NCBI GenBank assembly: GCA_014871385.1
Contig: CM026429.1
Span: 4,614,083 to 4,678,082, forward strand
Direction of reading: 5' to 3'
Length of the DNA: 64,000 bases
Source: Ceratodon purpureus
Taxonomy: Eukaryota; Streptophyta; Bryopsida; Pseudoditrichales; Ditrichaceae
Both the position numbers and the translations under genes were made by a program. The notes under the pieces were generated by a model, which was not told the origin of the DNA, searched no databases, and saw only the letters and a program-made list of their open reading frames with translations. Below are positions 52,493-64,000 of this stretch, in pieces (the first letter of the stretch is position 1; the number at the start of each line of letters is the position of its first letter).

Positions 52493-54820
52493 GTGGACCA
52501 CGCCATGACGTATTCATGGAGAGCTTTGTGTTTGTTCCATATTTTGTCAGTCAGTGCAATCTGCACCGGTGCAAGATCCTGGCAGGAGAAAGATATTATT
52601 GCAACAAATGTGCAGGTCAGGAGCGCCTCATCTGTCTTTGCGTTCACGTCCTCCAAAGGGAAGCACTCGAAGAAACCGCATCACAAGAGAGATGACGAGC
52701 CGGTTGATCCTGCTCCTGGACCGTCCAGTATTTGGGAGCCATGCACAACTAAAGGATGCATCTTCAATGTGCTGACATTCAACGCTGTTGGTGATGGCAT
52801 TACAGACGACACCAAGGTAGATTGACACCAAATCCCTGCTCATCACTCATGCCAATTAATCTCAAGTTATTAATGAGTAATCTTATGTTTAGAATTTGAT
52901 TTGGCAGGCATTCCAGGCGACATGGCGGGCAGCATGCCGCTCGGAATCATCTTTGATACTGGCGCCTGCTTACTACATTTTTGTGGTCGGCCAGATCACC
53001 TTCAAAGGACCCTGCAAATCTAACCTCACTTTCCAGGTTGACATTTGCTCTCAAATAAAACTCCGTTTCGTTCCCAGTGTCGTAGTACCGAGCGTCAACA
53101 GAAATTTAAAAAATTGAATTTGAGAAGATTTTACCAGTAATTCTTGTCTCTGTTGATGGCTGGTTTTCAGGTTGATGGCACAATTATCCCGCCGACAGAG
53201 CTCTCAACATGGGCAAAACTCAAAAACAAGGTGCAATGGATTGGGTTTTACAAACAAGCCGACATGACGCTCCGAGGTTCAGGAGTAGTGAACGGATTGG
53301 GCGAAGTTTGGTGGAGCCAACCTTGCAAGGTACCTTCATGAATGTTGTATATCCAGCCTGTTGAACAAGGAAGAAGGCAGAGACGTAACATGAATTGGCG
53401 TAACTGGGCACTTTCTGACAAAAGGACATTGTTCACGGATGTCACAATTGTGCAGGAGAAGACTCACGGGAGACAACGCTGTCCAAGTCCAACGGTAGGT
53501 CACCTCTTGCTTTCATATTACGAATCCTCTGCTCTGGCTTACAACATGAAACACCATATCTGCAAACACAACGGCATACATCTTGGAGACTGAATTCAGT
53601 GTCCAATCCTGTGCAGGCGTTGAAGTTCTATGGATGCATCAACGTGGTGGTCCGGGATATCACCATCCAGGACAGCCCGCAGATGCATCTGAAATTTGAT
53701 AACTGCCAACAAGTTCAAGTCCTCAACATTTCCATCCTGTCCCCAGCATGGAGTCCCAATACGGATGGCATTCATCTGCAGAACACGGGGTACGCCCTCC
53801 TTGAAAACCTCGTCATCGCAGCAGGTACCTCAAATATGCACTACTACACCCTGCAATGAAGTTAATGTTCAACTTAATAGTCTTCAAATCTACCATCCTA
53901 AATGCCAACTATGTGTACAAATTTAGACAAAGAAGAATTGCAAATCTAAGCAGCTAACCTGGTCCTTGCTTCACCTCACGTCATCACGTCGAAGTGATAC
54001 ATACCAGAGAGTTGATCTGGTGATGCAGGTGATGATTGCATATCGCTGCAAACTGGAACCACAGATGTGCTTATTCGTAATGTCGTCTGCGGCCCTGGCC
54101 ATGGAATCAGGTCTGAAGATCTATCCCTAATTCTGTGTCTTTCCACAGATCCTAACAATATCCATTTCTCCGTTGGTCAGTTGCAGTAGTAGACCTAACA
54201 CAACACATGAATTCCGGTATGTAATGCAGCATAGGAGGGCTTGGACAGGGCAACAGCCAAGCCTGCGTTTCCAACATCACAGTCCAGGACGTCTTCATCC
54301 AGGGCACGCAGAACGGAGTCCGAATCAAAACATGGCAGGTAATGCGCACCAAGATTTTGCAAACAGATACAGATTCTATGAAGAGATGATATCAAACACA
54401 GAATTGACAACCTCTTGTGGCTGACAGGGGGGCTCAGGAATCGTCCAACATGTGAAATTCGACACGATCACCGTCATCAACGTGCAAAATCCAATCGTCA
54501 TCAACCAGTTCTACTGCGACGACAAAAACTGCCAAAACGACACGGCGGCAGTGCTCATCAGCGACATCTCCTTCCGCAACATTCAGGGAACTTACGATCA
54601 GCTCCACTCCCACGCCCCGATCTACTTCGCTTGCAGCGACACGGTCCCCTGCCGCGACATCAAAGTCGACAACGTGGAGCTCCTGCCATCCGAACCAACT
54701 ACTTTCCCATCTCCGTCCTACTGCTTGAACTCCTACGGCGCTTCAGACCCCTTCTGCTTCCCCGCCGTGTGCCTCATCGACGACCCCGTCATCGAAGACT
54801 CTGAAGAGTACTACTGCTAA
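52493..54820 (+). CDS. Polygalacturonase, GH28 family, secreted
   Basis: Eight exons join in frame to 505 residues: 52493-52816, 52908-53036, 53171-53329, 53381-53494, 53617-53824, 54029-54110, 54230-54338 and 54428-54820. A hydrophobic signal peptide is at the N-terminus (start at Met1 or Met5), then a basic linker (about 45-68). GH28 motifs are complete: SPNTDGIH (Asp292), GDDC (Asp313/314), GPGHG (His336) and RIK (370-372). The enzyme hydrolyses alpha-1,4 galacturonan in the cell wall. Four conserved cysteines near the end (YYC, FCFPAVC) suit the disulfides of the family. The intron 53330-53380 is only 51 bp, near the practical minimum. Without it the frame stops, so it must be removed. 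All key residues are kept and the gene looks functional. Confidence 0.95.
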
Positions 54821-55721
54821 CTTCATCCCATAAACTCTTCCTTGAACACCCAATTCAATCCTCATGACAACATATCTGGGACAATCGAAACCCAAATTTC
54901 CTACATTCGGTCTTCCACTAAGTGACATCTTGCATCATCAACGGAGAATTCTGTAACATCATCACCAATGCGAGTGAGCATCGCCGTGCATGAGTAAGCG
55001 GGTGAATCTCCAAAAATCACATACAGTGCCAATTCAAATGGATTCTCTCTGCATCTGAGATTGTTCTGAGATTTGGAATAGAGTTCACAATAGTTCAATC
55101 TGTGACACCATGACCCAAGCAATATACTCGGATAACTCAGAGCCATATTTTTCTTCTGATCCCATCTCTCCAAATTCTTCAAAATTGTTCCCAATTTTCA
55201 TGCTTGCTGGAGAATCCTCGGAGACTGATTCCGATTCAGAATTAGGGTTTATTCACTACCCATCTGGCAAATGAAAGCACACACCATGGATGACTACTTC
55301 TGTTCCCATCCACGAAACCCTAGCTTTGGCTCCGAAGAATGGCAGTACACTATAAGTTTGCACATGGGCGCCGCAGCGAACCATACTTGCCCTAGTGATG
55401 ACTCCTCCTCTTACGTCTTAGCTTTTCTTCCTTTAGTTCCGCATGGTTTTGTGAATCCCACATCATGGTAATATGGTGCTTTGTTTGCCTGTTGTACCTT
55501 TCAGCGTTTCTGTTTGTTTTGGTGATTAGTTTCTCCAAGAGTGAGGGTTTTAGTTTTTTTGTTTTAGGGTTTTGATGGAGCGGTTGTTATGTGGCTCAAT
55601 CTTTCAAGGAGTTGTTGATACTTTCTCTGGAGGATCAACGTTGGTAGTATGCTCTTCGGAGTGAAGTTAGTATACCTGATTCTTTTCTGCTGTTGTGGCT
55701 TCAGCTCAGTTCTTTGCTTTC

Positions 55722-55854
55722 GCGGGTAGCACATCAGGCAGCCTGCTACACTTTCCCCTGTGTAAGTACGGTGTTCTGGTACCCGCAGAATGACCACTTG
55801 ATTTGTGAGGCTCTCGATTCCCATGAGATGAGTCACGTATACCGAGTGTACATT
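55722..55854 (+). repeat. Direct duplication, copy 1
   Basis: Shares long blocks with 55998-56130, for example CAGGCAGCCTGCTACACTTT and GTGAGGCTCTCGATTCCCAT, with about ten differences over 133 bp. The start-to-start spacing is 276 bp. Confidence 0.85.
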
Positions 55855-55997
55855 AAAATCCTCAGAGGTGATATCTTGCGGTTTTGGATGGGTTAATGGG
55901 ATAGAGGTTTTTCTGGGCGAGTTGCTGCGCCTTGTTTTTGAGGTTCACTGGCGTTGTGTACGAATGTTTGGTTTTCTATTGTGGAGTTTTTTTGTAT

Positions 55998-56130
55998 GCG
56001 GGTAACATATCAGGCAGCCTGCTACACTTTACCCTGTGTAAGTACGGTGTTCTGGGACCCGCAGAGTGACCACTCGATTTGTGAGGCTCTCGATTCCCAT
56101 GAAATGAGTCACGTATACCGAGTGAACATT
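55998..56130 (+). repeat. Direct duplication, copy 2
   Basis: Second copy of the segment at 55722-55854. The sequence between the copies is not itself repeated. Confidence 0.85.
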
Positions 56131-56776
56131 CTACTCCTCATTGATAGTCTGATTTCTTGTTCGTTGTGAGTAAAGGTGTTATGTTTAAAGCATGGCCAGA
56201 CACTACTTGATGATCTTTTATTTCTACAGTTGCGGACAAATACGTTGCATAACATGTACAGCACTCTTGGAAGGATTCTTTGAGTTTATTGGAAGGGATA
56301 TCCCCAAAGTAACACGGTTATGTTATAATAGTCTTACTATCTCATGCGAAAATACCCTTTTACACTTAAAATTTCGACAGAGGATAAGGGATTGAAGCTT
56401 CCGGGGAGCCTTTGTTCAAAGGTGTTCTACAGTTTCTTTGAAGTCTAAACAACGAATGCTGTTGCAAAAAACAGGTATGATTTTATACATAAATGGAAAA
56501 TGAGCGCAGTAAACGCTACAGACGTGCAATGCCCAACATGTATATGGGTATACATAAAACTTCTCTGAAAAACAGGTATGATTTTATTGCAGTAAGGATC
56601 ACTGCAATATCTAACTAGAAGGTACTTTATAAACCGCATTAATTTACGAAGTGACCTAGAATCGGAGAGACTTCTAATAGATACATGAGCAACGATACAT
56701 ATCACTAAAACTCCGCACTATCCCCCATAAATTAAACGATATTGCTATCCGACAGAACCCATCTTGTAATCACAAC

Positions 56777-57124
56777 TCAAACCCACAACTTCCATGTGAA
56801 CCAAGGCTTCTTGACAGCAGCCGTGCCCTCAACAACACTAGCCGTCGCCTGCTGCCGCGGCTCTCTCAGCAAATCGATCTCCCCGTTCACTTCCTTGATG
56901 GTGATGCACTGGTAATCGCAGCAGTCGTCCGATGAAACAATCGCCTTCTTCCCTCCATCGCCGATCCCGACCATAAACTCCCTGTACGTATCATTCATAT
57001 TCACATGCATCCGGTACTCTCCCCCTCCCTCAATCGACGCTATATCCGACGAGTACTGACTGTTACCGACCTTCATCTTCACCATGTCTCCCGTCTTGTT
57101 CACAAACAACGTCGTACTCGCCAT
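56777..57124 (-). CDS. Small protein of unknown function, 115 residues
   Basis: An open frame from MASTTLFVNKTG to WFTWKLWV. A GTGCAG acceptor at 57140 sits 15 bases before the start, suggesting a spliced leader. The first 80 residues look like a compact beta-rich fold (alternating hydrophobic pattern, GGGEYRMHVNMND, a Cys-Cys pair in DDCCDYQC). The end is an alanine-rich linker and a Trp-rich tail. No signal peptide or membrane segment. A TATATATA at 57839-57846 could be its promoter. I do not recognise the family; codon pattern, Met context and acceptor support a real gene. Confidence 0.55.
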   Translation of the reverse strand: MASTTLFVNKTGDMVKMKVGNSQYSSDIASIEGGGEYRMHVNMNDTYREFMVGIGDGGKKAIVSSDDCCDYQCITIKEVNGEIDLLREPRQQATASVVEGTAAVKKPWFTWKLWV

Positions 57125-57139
57125 CTCCACCCCCGCAAA

Positions 57140-59706
57140 CTGCACAATGAAGTTAATAATATCGACAAACGAGACCAAAAACTCAATCCAACCAGCAAAA
57201 AACTAGACTGCAGCTCAAAATGACTACAAATATCCTTAGTACCAGAAGAAAAGAGAGGACCACAAATGGGATTCAACATCCACTGAGCTCGAAGAGACGA
57301 AGAATGAGTGAAAAACAACCTGATCCTAGCATCCAGTTATATAGTGATCGAAACAAGAGGTGCAGACATTTGATCTTTGAAGAATGAATTCGTCTGCACA
57401 GGTAGAAGAGAGTAATTGATGGAGAGCCACCTCCATGACTGTCGGATCATGGAGTGGGCTTGGCGGTGGAGCTTCATGACTGTACGTTGGCATCGAGAGC
57501 TGTCCGCCAAAGTTGTGCAGACAAAGTTTGGTTAAGTTAATGCGCTGCAGCTGCTGCGAAGAGTCGAAGGCGGTTGCAGACAATTTAGGTTGCCGACGAT
57601 GCTTGGAATGGACAGAGATGTAGTCCACGGTGACCTTAGACCGGAAGTTCAGGGTCCTGTGGCCGTGGAGAGGGCCCTAAAACCGTAAAGTCAGGGACAT
57701 GTGGCCGTGGAGAGGGAATTACTGTACTCATGGAGTAGGTCAAACCTGGTTTGACTTGCAAGGGATAAGAGAGGGAAGAGGAGAGAGGGCACAGAGGAGT
57801 GGAAAGCATTCACAACATTAGAATTTCACTCTCTCTACTATATATACTCGGGCATCCAAATTTAATTGAAAGTTTCAATCTAACACAGTAAGGGGAGAAT
57901 TGGAGGTTTTTTCTCTGAAGAGTGGGATTATTTCTAGAGTTTGGTGTCAACTGTAAGTTGTATGTGAGCTTTAAGCACTACATTTTCTTGATTATATGAA
58001 TATGAAAACAACTTACTATGTGAATGGTTTTTAGATTTGAGAGTTGACGATGGACTTATTTGAATAGTGACTCTTGATGTTGAATGTTGAATAAAAAAGA
58101 AATTGATGGAATTTAACGTAATGTGGATTTTTGTTTAATTTGAGAATGCTATTGTTGTTGATTTCAATATCAGTCTAATAATAGTGGCAAAGTGAATGTT
58201 CTAAATCCTATAATCATGGACCTATGACCGTAAAATTAAATTCTGTATTCTCTCCTTACTTCACATTTGATTCTTTTTGAATAAAAATTCTGGCATTCAA
58301 TACATATAGGTGAGAATTCTATATAAATTGGATTTTTTTTTTTGTTGGCTTAATAATCATCATAATAACTTTTAACAACAATCAACAAAAAATATTTCAT
58401 GAAGTACGAAATGCATCTAAAAATCTCCAAATTCTACATACATTATATATGTAAATCACAATGAAGAACATCACGGTGCATGTAAAGTTGTCCAAGTCTA
58501 AAATTAACAAAGATTAGTACTATACCTTGGAAATAGATAATTTGGACGAGCAGCCTCTCACACAGTTGGCGAACTTCGATGCAGCAATTAGCTGCACCTT
58601 GTCCCGAATACCCGACTCTGACTGCCTGCAAGTATCCATCCGCCCAACCCTCAACACCTCATCACAACTCACAAACACACTCACTCTCAAACCTCTCAAC
58701 CCCAAAACACAATCCCTGCCCCCCAAATCTCCACATCCAGACACAACCATCAATTATCAGAAGCATAGAAGCATAGTGTGTTTGATCAGGTCACGAGCTG
58801 AACCAAACCCACTACTAGCAAACCTGTCGTTCCTCACTTACTATATCAAGCAATTTCGAAGTTGGCGAGTCAGTGGAGTCACAAAAGACAAGAAAAAGTG
58901 CCGTTTTTCATCTTCTTCTTCAGTGAAGGGCGACACTTTTTGAGTGAGGAACGACAGGTCTGCTTGTAATGAACCCTGCAGCAACGTTCATGGTATCATA
59001 TTTATCCTCGTGCCCATCTAGAGTTTTTACAATTCACAATGGCACTTAGAGAGCACTGTTTGGATGCTGTTGATGTGGATTTAGCCGCTTGCATGCTCTC
59101 TTCTTCGGCGGTCTTGGTTGGGACCAGGTTGTTTTGTTGGAATTAAACTAATGAATGATATGCTCAAGTGACTCTAATTCAGTAGACCAGAAAACTGTTA
59201 TGAATGGGCAGAGACCATGTGGATTGCAACTTTGATGTGCTCATGGATACACGTATTAATGGTCATTTATTGGGAAGTTTGTAGAAATTGTCGTTCGATA
59301 ATAACATCATTTTTGAAATAATAAACATGTGTTCCAAAATAAGTGAATATGGTTGATGTTTTCTTGAAGTGATACTGATAAACAAATTTCATTCATAGAC
59401 ATCCAAGTTATAATAAAAAGTACCATTTGCATTAAATTAGTCAATTCCATTTGTAGTTGACCACACTAAATTAGTAAAGAGAAAAAATATATGAAAATCA
59501 CACTATCTTAGTATATAACATGAGATAAAACAACCAAGTTAAGATCGAAAGTGTAATAAGAAATTTTTCAAATGCACAAAATTCAAAATTGGGTGGGTGA
59601 ATTCAAGATTAAATGCACATCATTCACACACCCACAATGTAGTAATTTTAGTATATCATAATACATATAGTAAATATCATCGTGGCTGTTTTTTCTAATA
59701 AACGCT
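57140..59706. other. Spacer upstream of the small-protein gene
   Basis: Contains the TATA-like box at 57839, two copies of GTGGCCGTGGAGAGGG (about 57660 and 57708) and a MITE at 58818-58963. An isolated exon-like minus-strand stretch lies at about 58527-58630, with a TTGCAG acceptor and a GTATAG donor (SGIRDKVQLIAASKF, then CVRGCSSKLSISK). I cannot assign it to a gene. The rest is AT-rich. Confidence 0.45.
58818..58963. mobile_element. MITE-like inverted-repeat element, 146 bp
   Basis: The left end starts GCAAACCTGTCGTTCCTCAC. The right end is its inverted copy with one mismatch over 20 bases. An inner imperfect inverted repeat (AAAAAGTG/CACTTTTT) makes the centre foldable. The target duplication is not clear. 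Confidence 0.65.
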
Positions 59707-61011
59707 CTAACCTATATAAGGTAGGATTTTTGACAAGTATCCAGAAGTTGGAACATCAAATTCAAATGACTTCCAATACTTCCAGGTCAATACTAAACTA
59801 TACACATATGCTACAATATAGGATATTGGATAAACCCAGACGGCGATATAACTACCAATGTTCGAAAATGATTTAAAATTATTAGAACAATACTCTATAA
59901 CTACCAAAAGTGGACTTGATGAAATTATCAACATAATCAAAGGTACAACTAAAGTTAAAGGTGTCGACCGTAAATCATAGATTAAAAAAAGTACTAAAAC
60001 ACTACAAAAAAATAAAGAGACTAGACCTTCACCTAAATAACTCCTCAATTTTCTTGCATATAACACATAAGCATTCTCATCACACTTTTCACACTTCATG
60101 ATGAATTCTTGTTCCTTCCCATCATTTAAGAAAATGACAAGGGGTCTATGGCAACTACTCACAAAAGAGTGAAACATTGCCCTTACCAATATCATGATGC
60201 TCAAATAGAATCCAACCACTTCGATTGGACTCACACGTCGGCCTTGCACAACTCGAACAACAACGCCATATACATACCCAACACCTTGAGCTGCAGATAC
60301 TGCCACTGCAAGTCCTGAACTCCCTTGTAAGATCTTCAATCGATCAATAGGAGGAAGCACACCACTCTTTATCAACATCTCTTTCCCAATCGCACTAAGT
60401 TGTACAATTGTGTCTTTCCAATCTGGCACTTCTGTACCAAGCACAAGTGCGTCTGAAAAGTCTGCCACATCCACCTCCTCATGAAAATTCTTAAGTTTGC
60501 CTTTAAAGTCACCATTGTAAGCAGTTGCTGAGAGGTGCACAACCACTTTACAAGATACTAATGTTCTGATGTACGATCTTGCTTCCCGAGTAGTGCTCAG
60601 CCGCCTCCTCATTGTCCAACTCCTCACAACGTAGTCCAATTTATTCGTAAGGCTTGTTAATGGATTTAGGGAACCCCATACACATACCAAAGCCACCTTC
60701 CAAAAATAATCATCAGCAGCATTCTTAAGGATGCCCCAATCGTCTAGAGACAAGGCCACACAGGTGAGAATGAATCCCCACACGGTGCTCACCAAGTCCC
60801 TGGAGCTTCCCTCACAATTAGCTGGAGGAGACATCGGAGGAGCAGCCGCTTGAGCGGCGACCATGCCCCACAGACACGCCATGCTCACCACATACAGCGC
60901 CCAGCGGGAGTTGCGGCTAATGCCCGACCCCAGTTTGCCACAATATTGCCTCTTCATCTTGTGCACCTCACCAACTCTCAAGTCAGGAACCAGATCCCAA
61001 GCTTTAACCAA
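59707..61011 (-). CDS. Intronless membrane protein of unknown family, up to 434 residues
   Basis: One uninterrupted frame. After a basic start comes a signal-like hydrophobic stretch (about 38-56, ending AQAAAPPMS), then a hydrophobic segment around 70-85. The middle (about 130-200) is soluble and charged. Several membrane spans follow: about 225-250, 258-275, then three or four more between 330 and 425. A Cys pair sits in KCEKCDE. I do not recognise the family. A TATATATAA box on the minus strand (61020-61029) lies too close to the first ATG; initiation at Met19 (60957, MKRQYCG) is therefore more likely and would give 416 residues with the signal nearer the start. Confidence 0.65.
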   Translation of the reverse strand: MVKAWDLVPDLRVGEVHKMKRQYCGKLGSGISRNSRWALYVVSMACLWGMVAAQAAAPPMSPPANCEGSSRDLVSTVWGFILTCVALSLDDWGILKNAADDYFWKVALVCVWGSLNPLTSLTNKLDYVVRSWTMRRRLSTTREARSYIRTLVSCKVVVHLSATAYNGDFKGKLKNFHEEVDVADFSDALVLGTEVPDWKDTIVQLSAIGKEMLIKSGVLPPIDRLKILQGSSGLAVAVSAAQGVGYVYGVVVRVVQGRRVSPIEVVGFYLSIMILVRAMFHSFVSSCHRPLVIFLNDGKEQEFIMKCEKCDENAYVLYARKLRSYLGEGLVSLFFCSVLVLFLIYDLRSTPLTLVVPLIMLIISSSPLLVVIEYCSNNFKSFSNIGSYIAVWVYPISYIVAYVYSLVLTWKYWKSFEFDVPTSGYLSKILPYIG

Positions 61012-61019
61012 ATGATGAG

Positions 61020-61029
61020 GTTATATATA
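61020..61029 (-). promoter_or_regulatory. TATA box of the membrane-protein gene
   Basis: The minus strand reads TATATATAA. A start of transcription 25-35 bases downstream would fall at about 60990, between the first ATG (61011) and the second in-frame ATG (60957). Confidence 0.5.
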
Positions 61030-63211
61030 TTTCGGCTACAGTACCGGTAGGTGTATGGTCTGCCCAGTCAAATGTACACGATATAGCTTGGGAAGCGCGT
61101 GGAGTGATTAGAACCCAATAATCAAAACTTTGGATTTGGCACGCACTGCACAGTCCAAGGAAAATAGAATGTAATGAGACAACTGTCGACTATAATGCCC
61201 ACTATATTATGTTAAAGCGCCGTGTCAAGCAAGTGAAGGCTTCTACAAAATAAACTCTGGACTGATACCCAACAAAACTGGAGCATGACCAGGATGTGCG
61301 TGACTGACGACCATAGGGGGACCGGGAAATGCTGTACCTTTCACCTCGGCTTCAGATCCAGTACTGCTCGGCAGCGTTAAAACTCCACGAAGTTCGCAAG
61401 CACCAACCAACAGATTCTCGGAATGCGAAAGTCCGCCCGAGCCAGAGCAAGTTACCCTTGTATCAACCCTCCGCTTCAACCGATGCACCAAATAATCCTG
61501 CCTCGACTTGTTGTCGCACGCCTCTCGTCCGAGATCCTCTCTTACTAGTACTTACTGGAGTCCATTTACATTTCGACCCTAATACAAATCGGATACAGCC
61601 TTCGAATCACAACATGCCCATCTGTTTACACCGCCATCTGAACAGCCTATCAATCTGTTGATAAAGTCTGCGACAGACGATTTGCAACTCCGTTCAGCTA
61701 AGTGGATGTCAACTACGCAGTAGAGCTGATTAAGAAGTCAAGATTTCACAACGACACTCCTAATACCAGCGAAGCAAGGATCATGCTTGGAACCTAAGCA
61801 GCAAAACAAAACATCATGATAATATGGGTTAGTACAGATGACTACCGTATATGGGCCGCCGAAGCACTTTGAATAAAATATGTGTTTCTCCCAAAAATAT
61901 GGTAATCGGTAAGTTGCGCCGATGAATATTCCTGACTCAGTTAAGCTCCCGACTCTGTGCTTTATAATTAGTTGCATCATACTTTATTCAACAGAATACC
62001 GTAAAGTGTGATGTCCACTTGACTACTGTGGTAACCTTGTTGTAAAATTCCCTCAAACCATGGACACGGTTTGTCAGATCATCGACTCTCGGTCCAATGA
62101 GCTCGACGGTATAAGGGAATTATTCGTTTACGGTAAGATCATCGTATCTTCATAATGCCATTTGGAGTTGTCGTGCATCGATGCTCTTGATGAATTAGTT
62201 GCTGAAAGGATCGAAGTGTGAAGGGCCAATTCAGTTACTCGTTGCACGAGATATTACTTATAAAAACGAACCAAAGCGTAGGATACTGTAACAGGCATAC
62301 GGAGTTCCATTTCAGTATCTTTACAAAAACTTTTTTGCGGGAAGGGGTTGAAATTTTTCGTTTACGATCGTTGACATTGAACTCAAATCCGCAATCGCTG
62401 AGAACTTGGCCGATGTGGCCTGCAGCCGTGGCATGTTTCTTCCGACAAATGGCTGTTGGCTACTCTCTGAGAACATTCAATCGTTTGATAATGGATTCCA
62501 ACTCGATACATTTCTTCGACGTCGCCTTGGATAGATGTTCCGAAGCTTAAAGCCAATTTCTAAAGCCTTTTCAATTGCATCCATTCACGTACTTCGAAAA
62601 TAGCCATGCTCATGGCCACTCGAAGCTAGCGTCTACGAAGTAAAAAGCTCTTCAAGCTGTATTTTCTACGAAATTGTAAGCGCTATTACGCTAACAACTG
62701 GGGTAAGAACGTCATTAAATTATTCGGAATTGTCAACAACAAGGAGCTCATCGATCAGCACAAGCCACTTCAGGACTTTCCGAATGAAGATACGGCAAAA
62801 GTCACTATAAACCTTACCGCTCCAAGTTCACCATACACAACCACATAATAGACCATGCTTGGCCTGGGCTTGTAAGACAGCTCCAAAAAATCAAAGCAGT
62901 AAGCTTGTGTAAGATTTGATGGAACATCTGAATTAACGCATGTTCAAAATGACTAATGCAAACAGATCAGGCAGAAAATATGTTTAAGCTCCGCATGGAT
63001 ATTCTTTAAATAATATCCACAAATTCTCAATTAAAATTTGCATTCGTCACCTCACCGGTAAATTCACAGCTCAATGAACACAAGTAGCACCACACGCTTC
63101 TACACGAGCAACATTATGCACAATGTTTAAAAACTGTATTACTTTCTACATGCTTCCTGTGCTTAAAGAATCAGAATTATCGAAAACTAGAAAACCAGAG
63201 CACGTGTAAGT
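61030..63211. other. Spacer with a possible decayed coding stretch
   Basis: No intact gene. Between about 62050 and 62850 the plus strand shows protein-like stretches in different frames broken by stops (for example IAENLADVACSRGMFLPTNG near 62395 and KLFKLYFLRNCKRYYANNWG near 62650). This looks like a pseudogene relic of unidentified origin. The 61030-62000 part has only short frames. Confidence 0.4.
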
Positions 63212-63843
63212 TCATGAGCTTCCATTCCACGATGACAGAGGAGGCGACTGTGCATAACGCCAAGTCGTGTGCATAAAGCTTGCATTGTAGCGTTCTCCTG
63301 CAATCTCTTCCGTCGGCACTGCTGCTTCAAGCTCGGCAATCTCCTCGTCACTCAGCTTCACATGCACAGCGTCGATGTTGGAGTCCAAGTTCTTCCTCTT
63401 CGTCGTCCCGGGAATGGGTACCACATCCTTGCCCTTGTGCTGAACCCATGCGAGTGCAAGCTGGTTGGGAGAACACTTCTTCCTTTCAGCAATTTCGAAC
63501 ACTCGTTGTCTCAACTTCTCATTCTTCTCTAAGTTGTCTCCAGAAAATCTCTCATGGGCCTGTACACAAACATCACGATGAAATTTTTAGTCACTTCATT
63601 ATAAAAGAACCAAATGCATATGGTGAATCACTTTATAAACATATTGAAATCACTACAAACATTAGTCTAGATATGTACAGAGAAGAAATCTCGAATAAAT
63701 ATGGTGCAATGGAGAGATACTGTGGTAGTTAATTGTACAACTTTACCTTACGGAAGTCGTCCCCACTTGCCTCATGTGGCTTGTAGCCAGCAAAGAACCC
63801 GCGACCCAAAGGGCTGTACGACACAATTCCAATCCCCAACTCC
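63212..63843 (-). CDS. Aldo/keto reductase, 3' part (continues beyond the window)
   Basis: Two exons are visible: 63747-63843 and the last exon 63212-63559. The first encodes [17 protein letters not shown] and the second continues with [33 protein letters not shown] and [10 protein letters not shown]. These are typical of the NADPH-dependent aldo/keto reductases related to plant auxin-induced protein PCNT115: SYSPLGRG is a strand of the barrel and VPIPGTTK binds the cofactor phosphate. The protein probably reduces aldehydes or ketones in the cytosol. About 147 C-terminal residues are present; catalytic Asp, Tyr, Lys and His lie in exons upstream of the window edge. The sequence from 63844 to 64000 looks like intron. 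Confidence 0.92.
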
Positions 63844-64000
63844 CTGCAATACAGCGCGAAAAATCATGAGCCATTAAAACAGAAAAATATAAAGTTATCC
63901 AACTGACAGTAGTTGGCAAACTTCGTGGAAATTTAGATACTTCCTCTGAAACCCTAAACCCTGAACCAGGGACGTGTATCATTTCCAATGAACTCCAATG

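Larger units (their letters stand above)
54821..56776. other. Spacer with a duplicated segment
   Basis: A short frame at 55271-55471 has no recognisable domain. Two direct copies of a 133-bp segment lie at 55722-55854 and 55998-56130. The rest is AT-rich and without gene signals. Confidence 0.45.

Overview
This is a piece of a land-plant nuclear genome. The genes have many introns with GT-AG borders, and they include a retinoblastoma-related protein (RBR), plant-type B3 domains, a GH28 polygalacturonase and a plastid-type DNL zinc finger. The AT-rich spacers, the compact 5-20 exon genes and the occurrence of a piggyBac element lead me to infer a bryophyte, most likely a moss. I cannot name the species from sequence alone. 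All exon borders below were read by eye from reading-frame continuity and splice signals.

Layout. 1.5-4.5 kb (+): HMCES/SRAP-type abasic-site protein with a C-terminal PIP box. 6.7-14.4 kb (-): a complete 19-exon RBR gene; its upstream region to 17.3 kb carries three E2F consensus sites. 17.7-26.1 kb: gene-poor spacer with a TA-flanked MITE, degenerate direct repeats and a 5S rRNA-derived relic. 26.2-29.8 kb (-): methionine aminopeptidase 2 in 12 exons. 30-36.4 kb: AT-rich repeat-dense spacer with a duplicated block, inverted-repeat elements and a pogo/Emigrant-type MITE. 36.46-47.84 kb: an 11.4-kb piggyBac-superfamily element. 47.9-49.0 kb: hairpin repeat, tRNA-like relic and a minisatellite that runs almost to the start codon of the next gene. 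49.0-50.2 kb (+): DNL-type zinc-finger protein. 52.5-54.8 kb (+): complete polygalacturonase. 56.8-57.1 kb (-): small unknown protein. 59.7-61.0 kb (-): intronless multi-membrane-segment protein of unknown family. 63.2 kb to the window edge (-): 3' part of an aldo/keto reductase gene.

The standout is the piggyBac element. It has 14-bp terminal inverted repeats (CCCCTAAAGGAGCT) flanked by TTAA on both sides, and the empty site can be read back as part of a 30-bp tandem repeat. Its transposase keeps all three catalytic aspartates and a C-terminal cysteine-rich domain, but is greatly enlarged: an N-terminal series of small symmetric exons each ends in a lysine/arginine/proline-rich motif. Downstream on the same strand the element also carries a predicted 350-residue protein with two B3 DNA-binding domains, plus a further acidic ORF. 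A piggyBac element that carries plant-type B3 genes is, as far as I know, not described.

The host genes do not form a pathway. HMCES and RBR are convergent neighbours with roles in DNA-damage protection and S-phase control. RBR is probably under E2F feedback, judging from its upstream sites.
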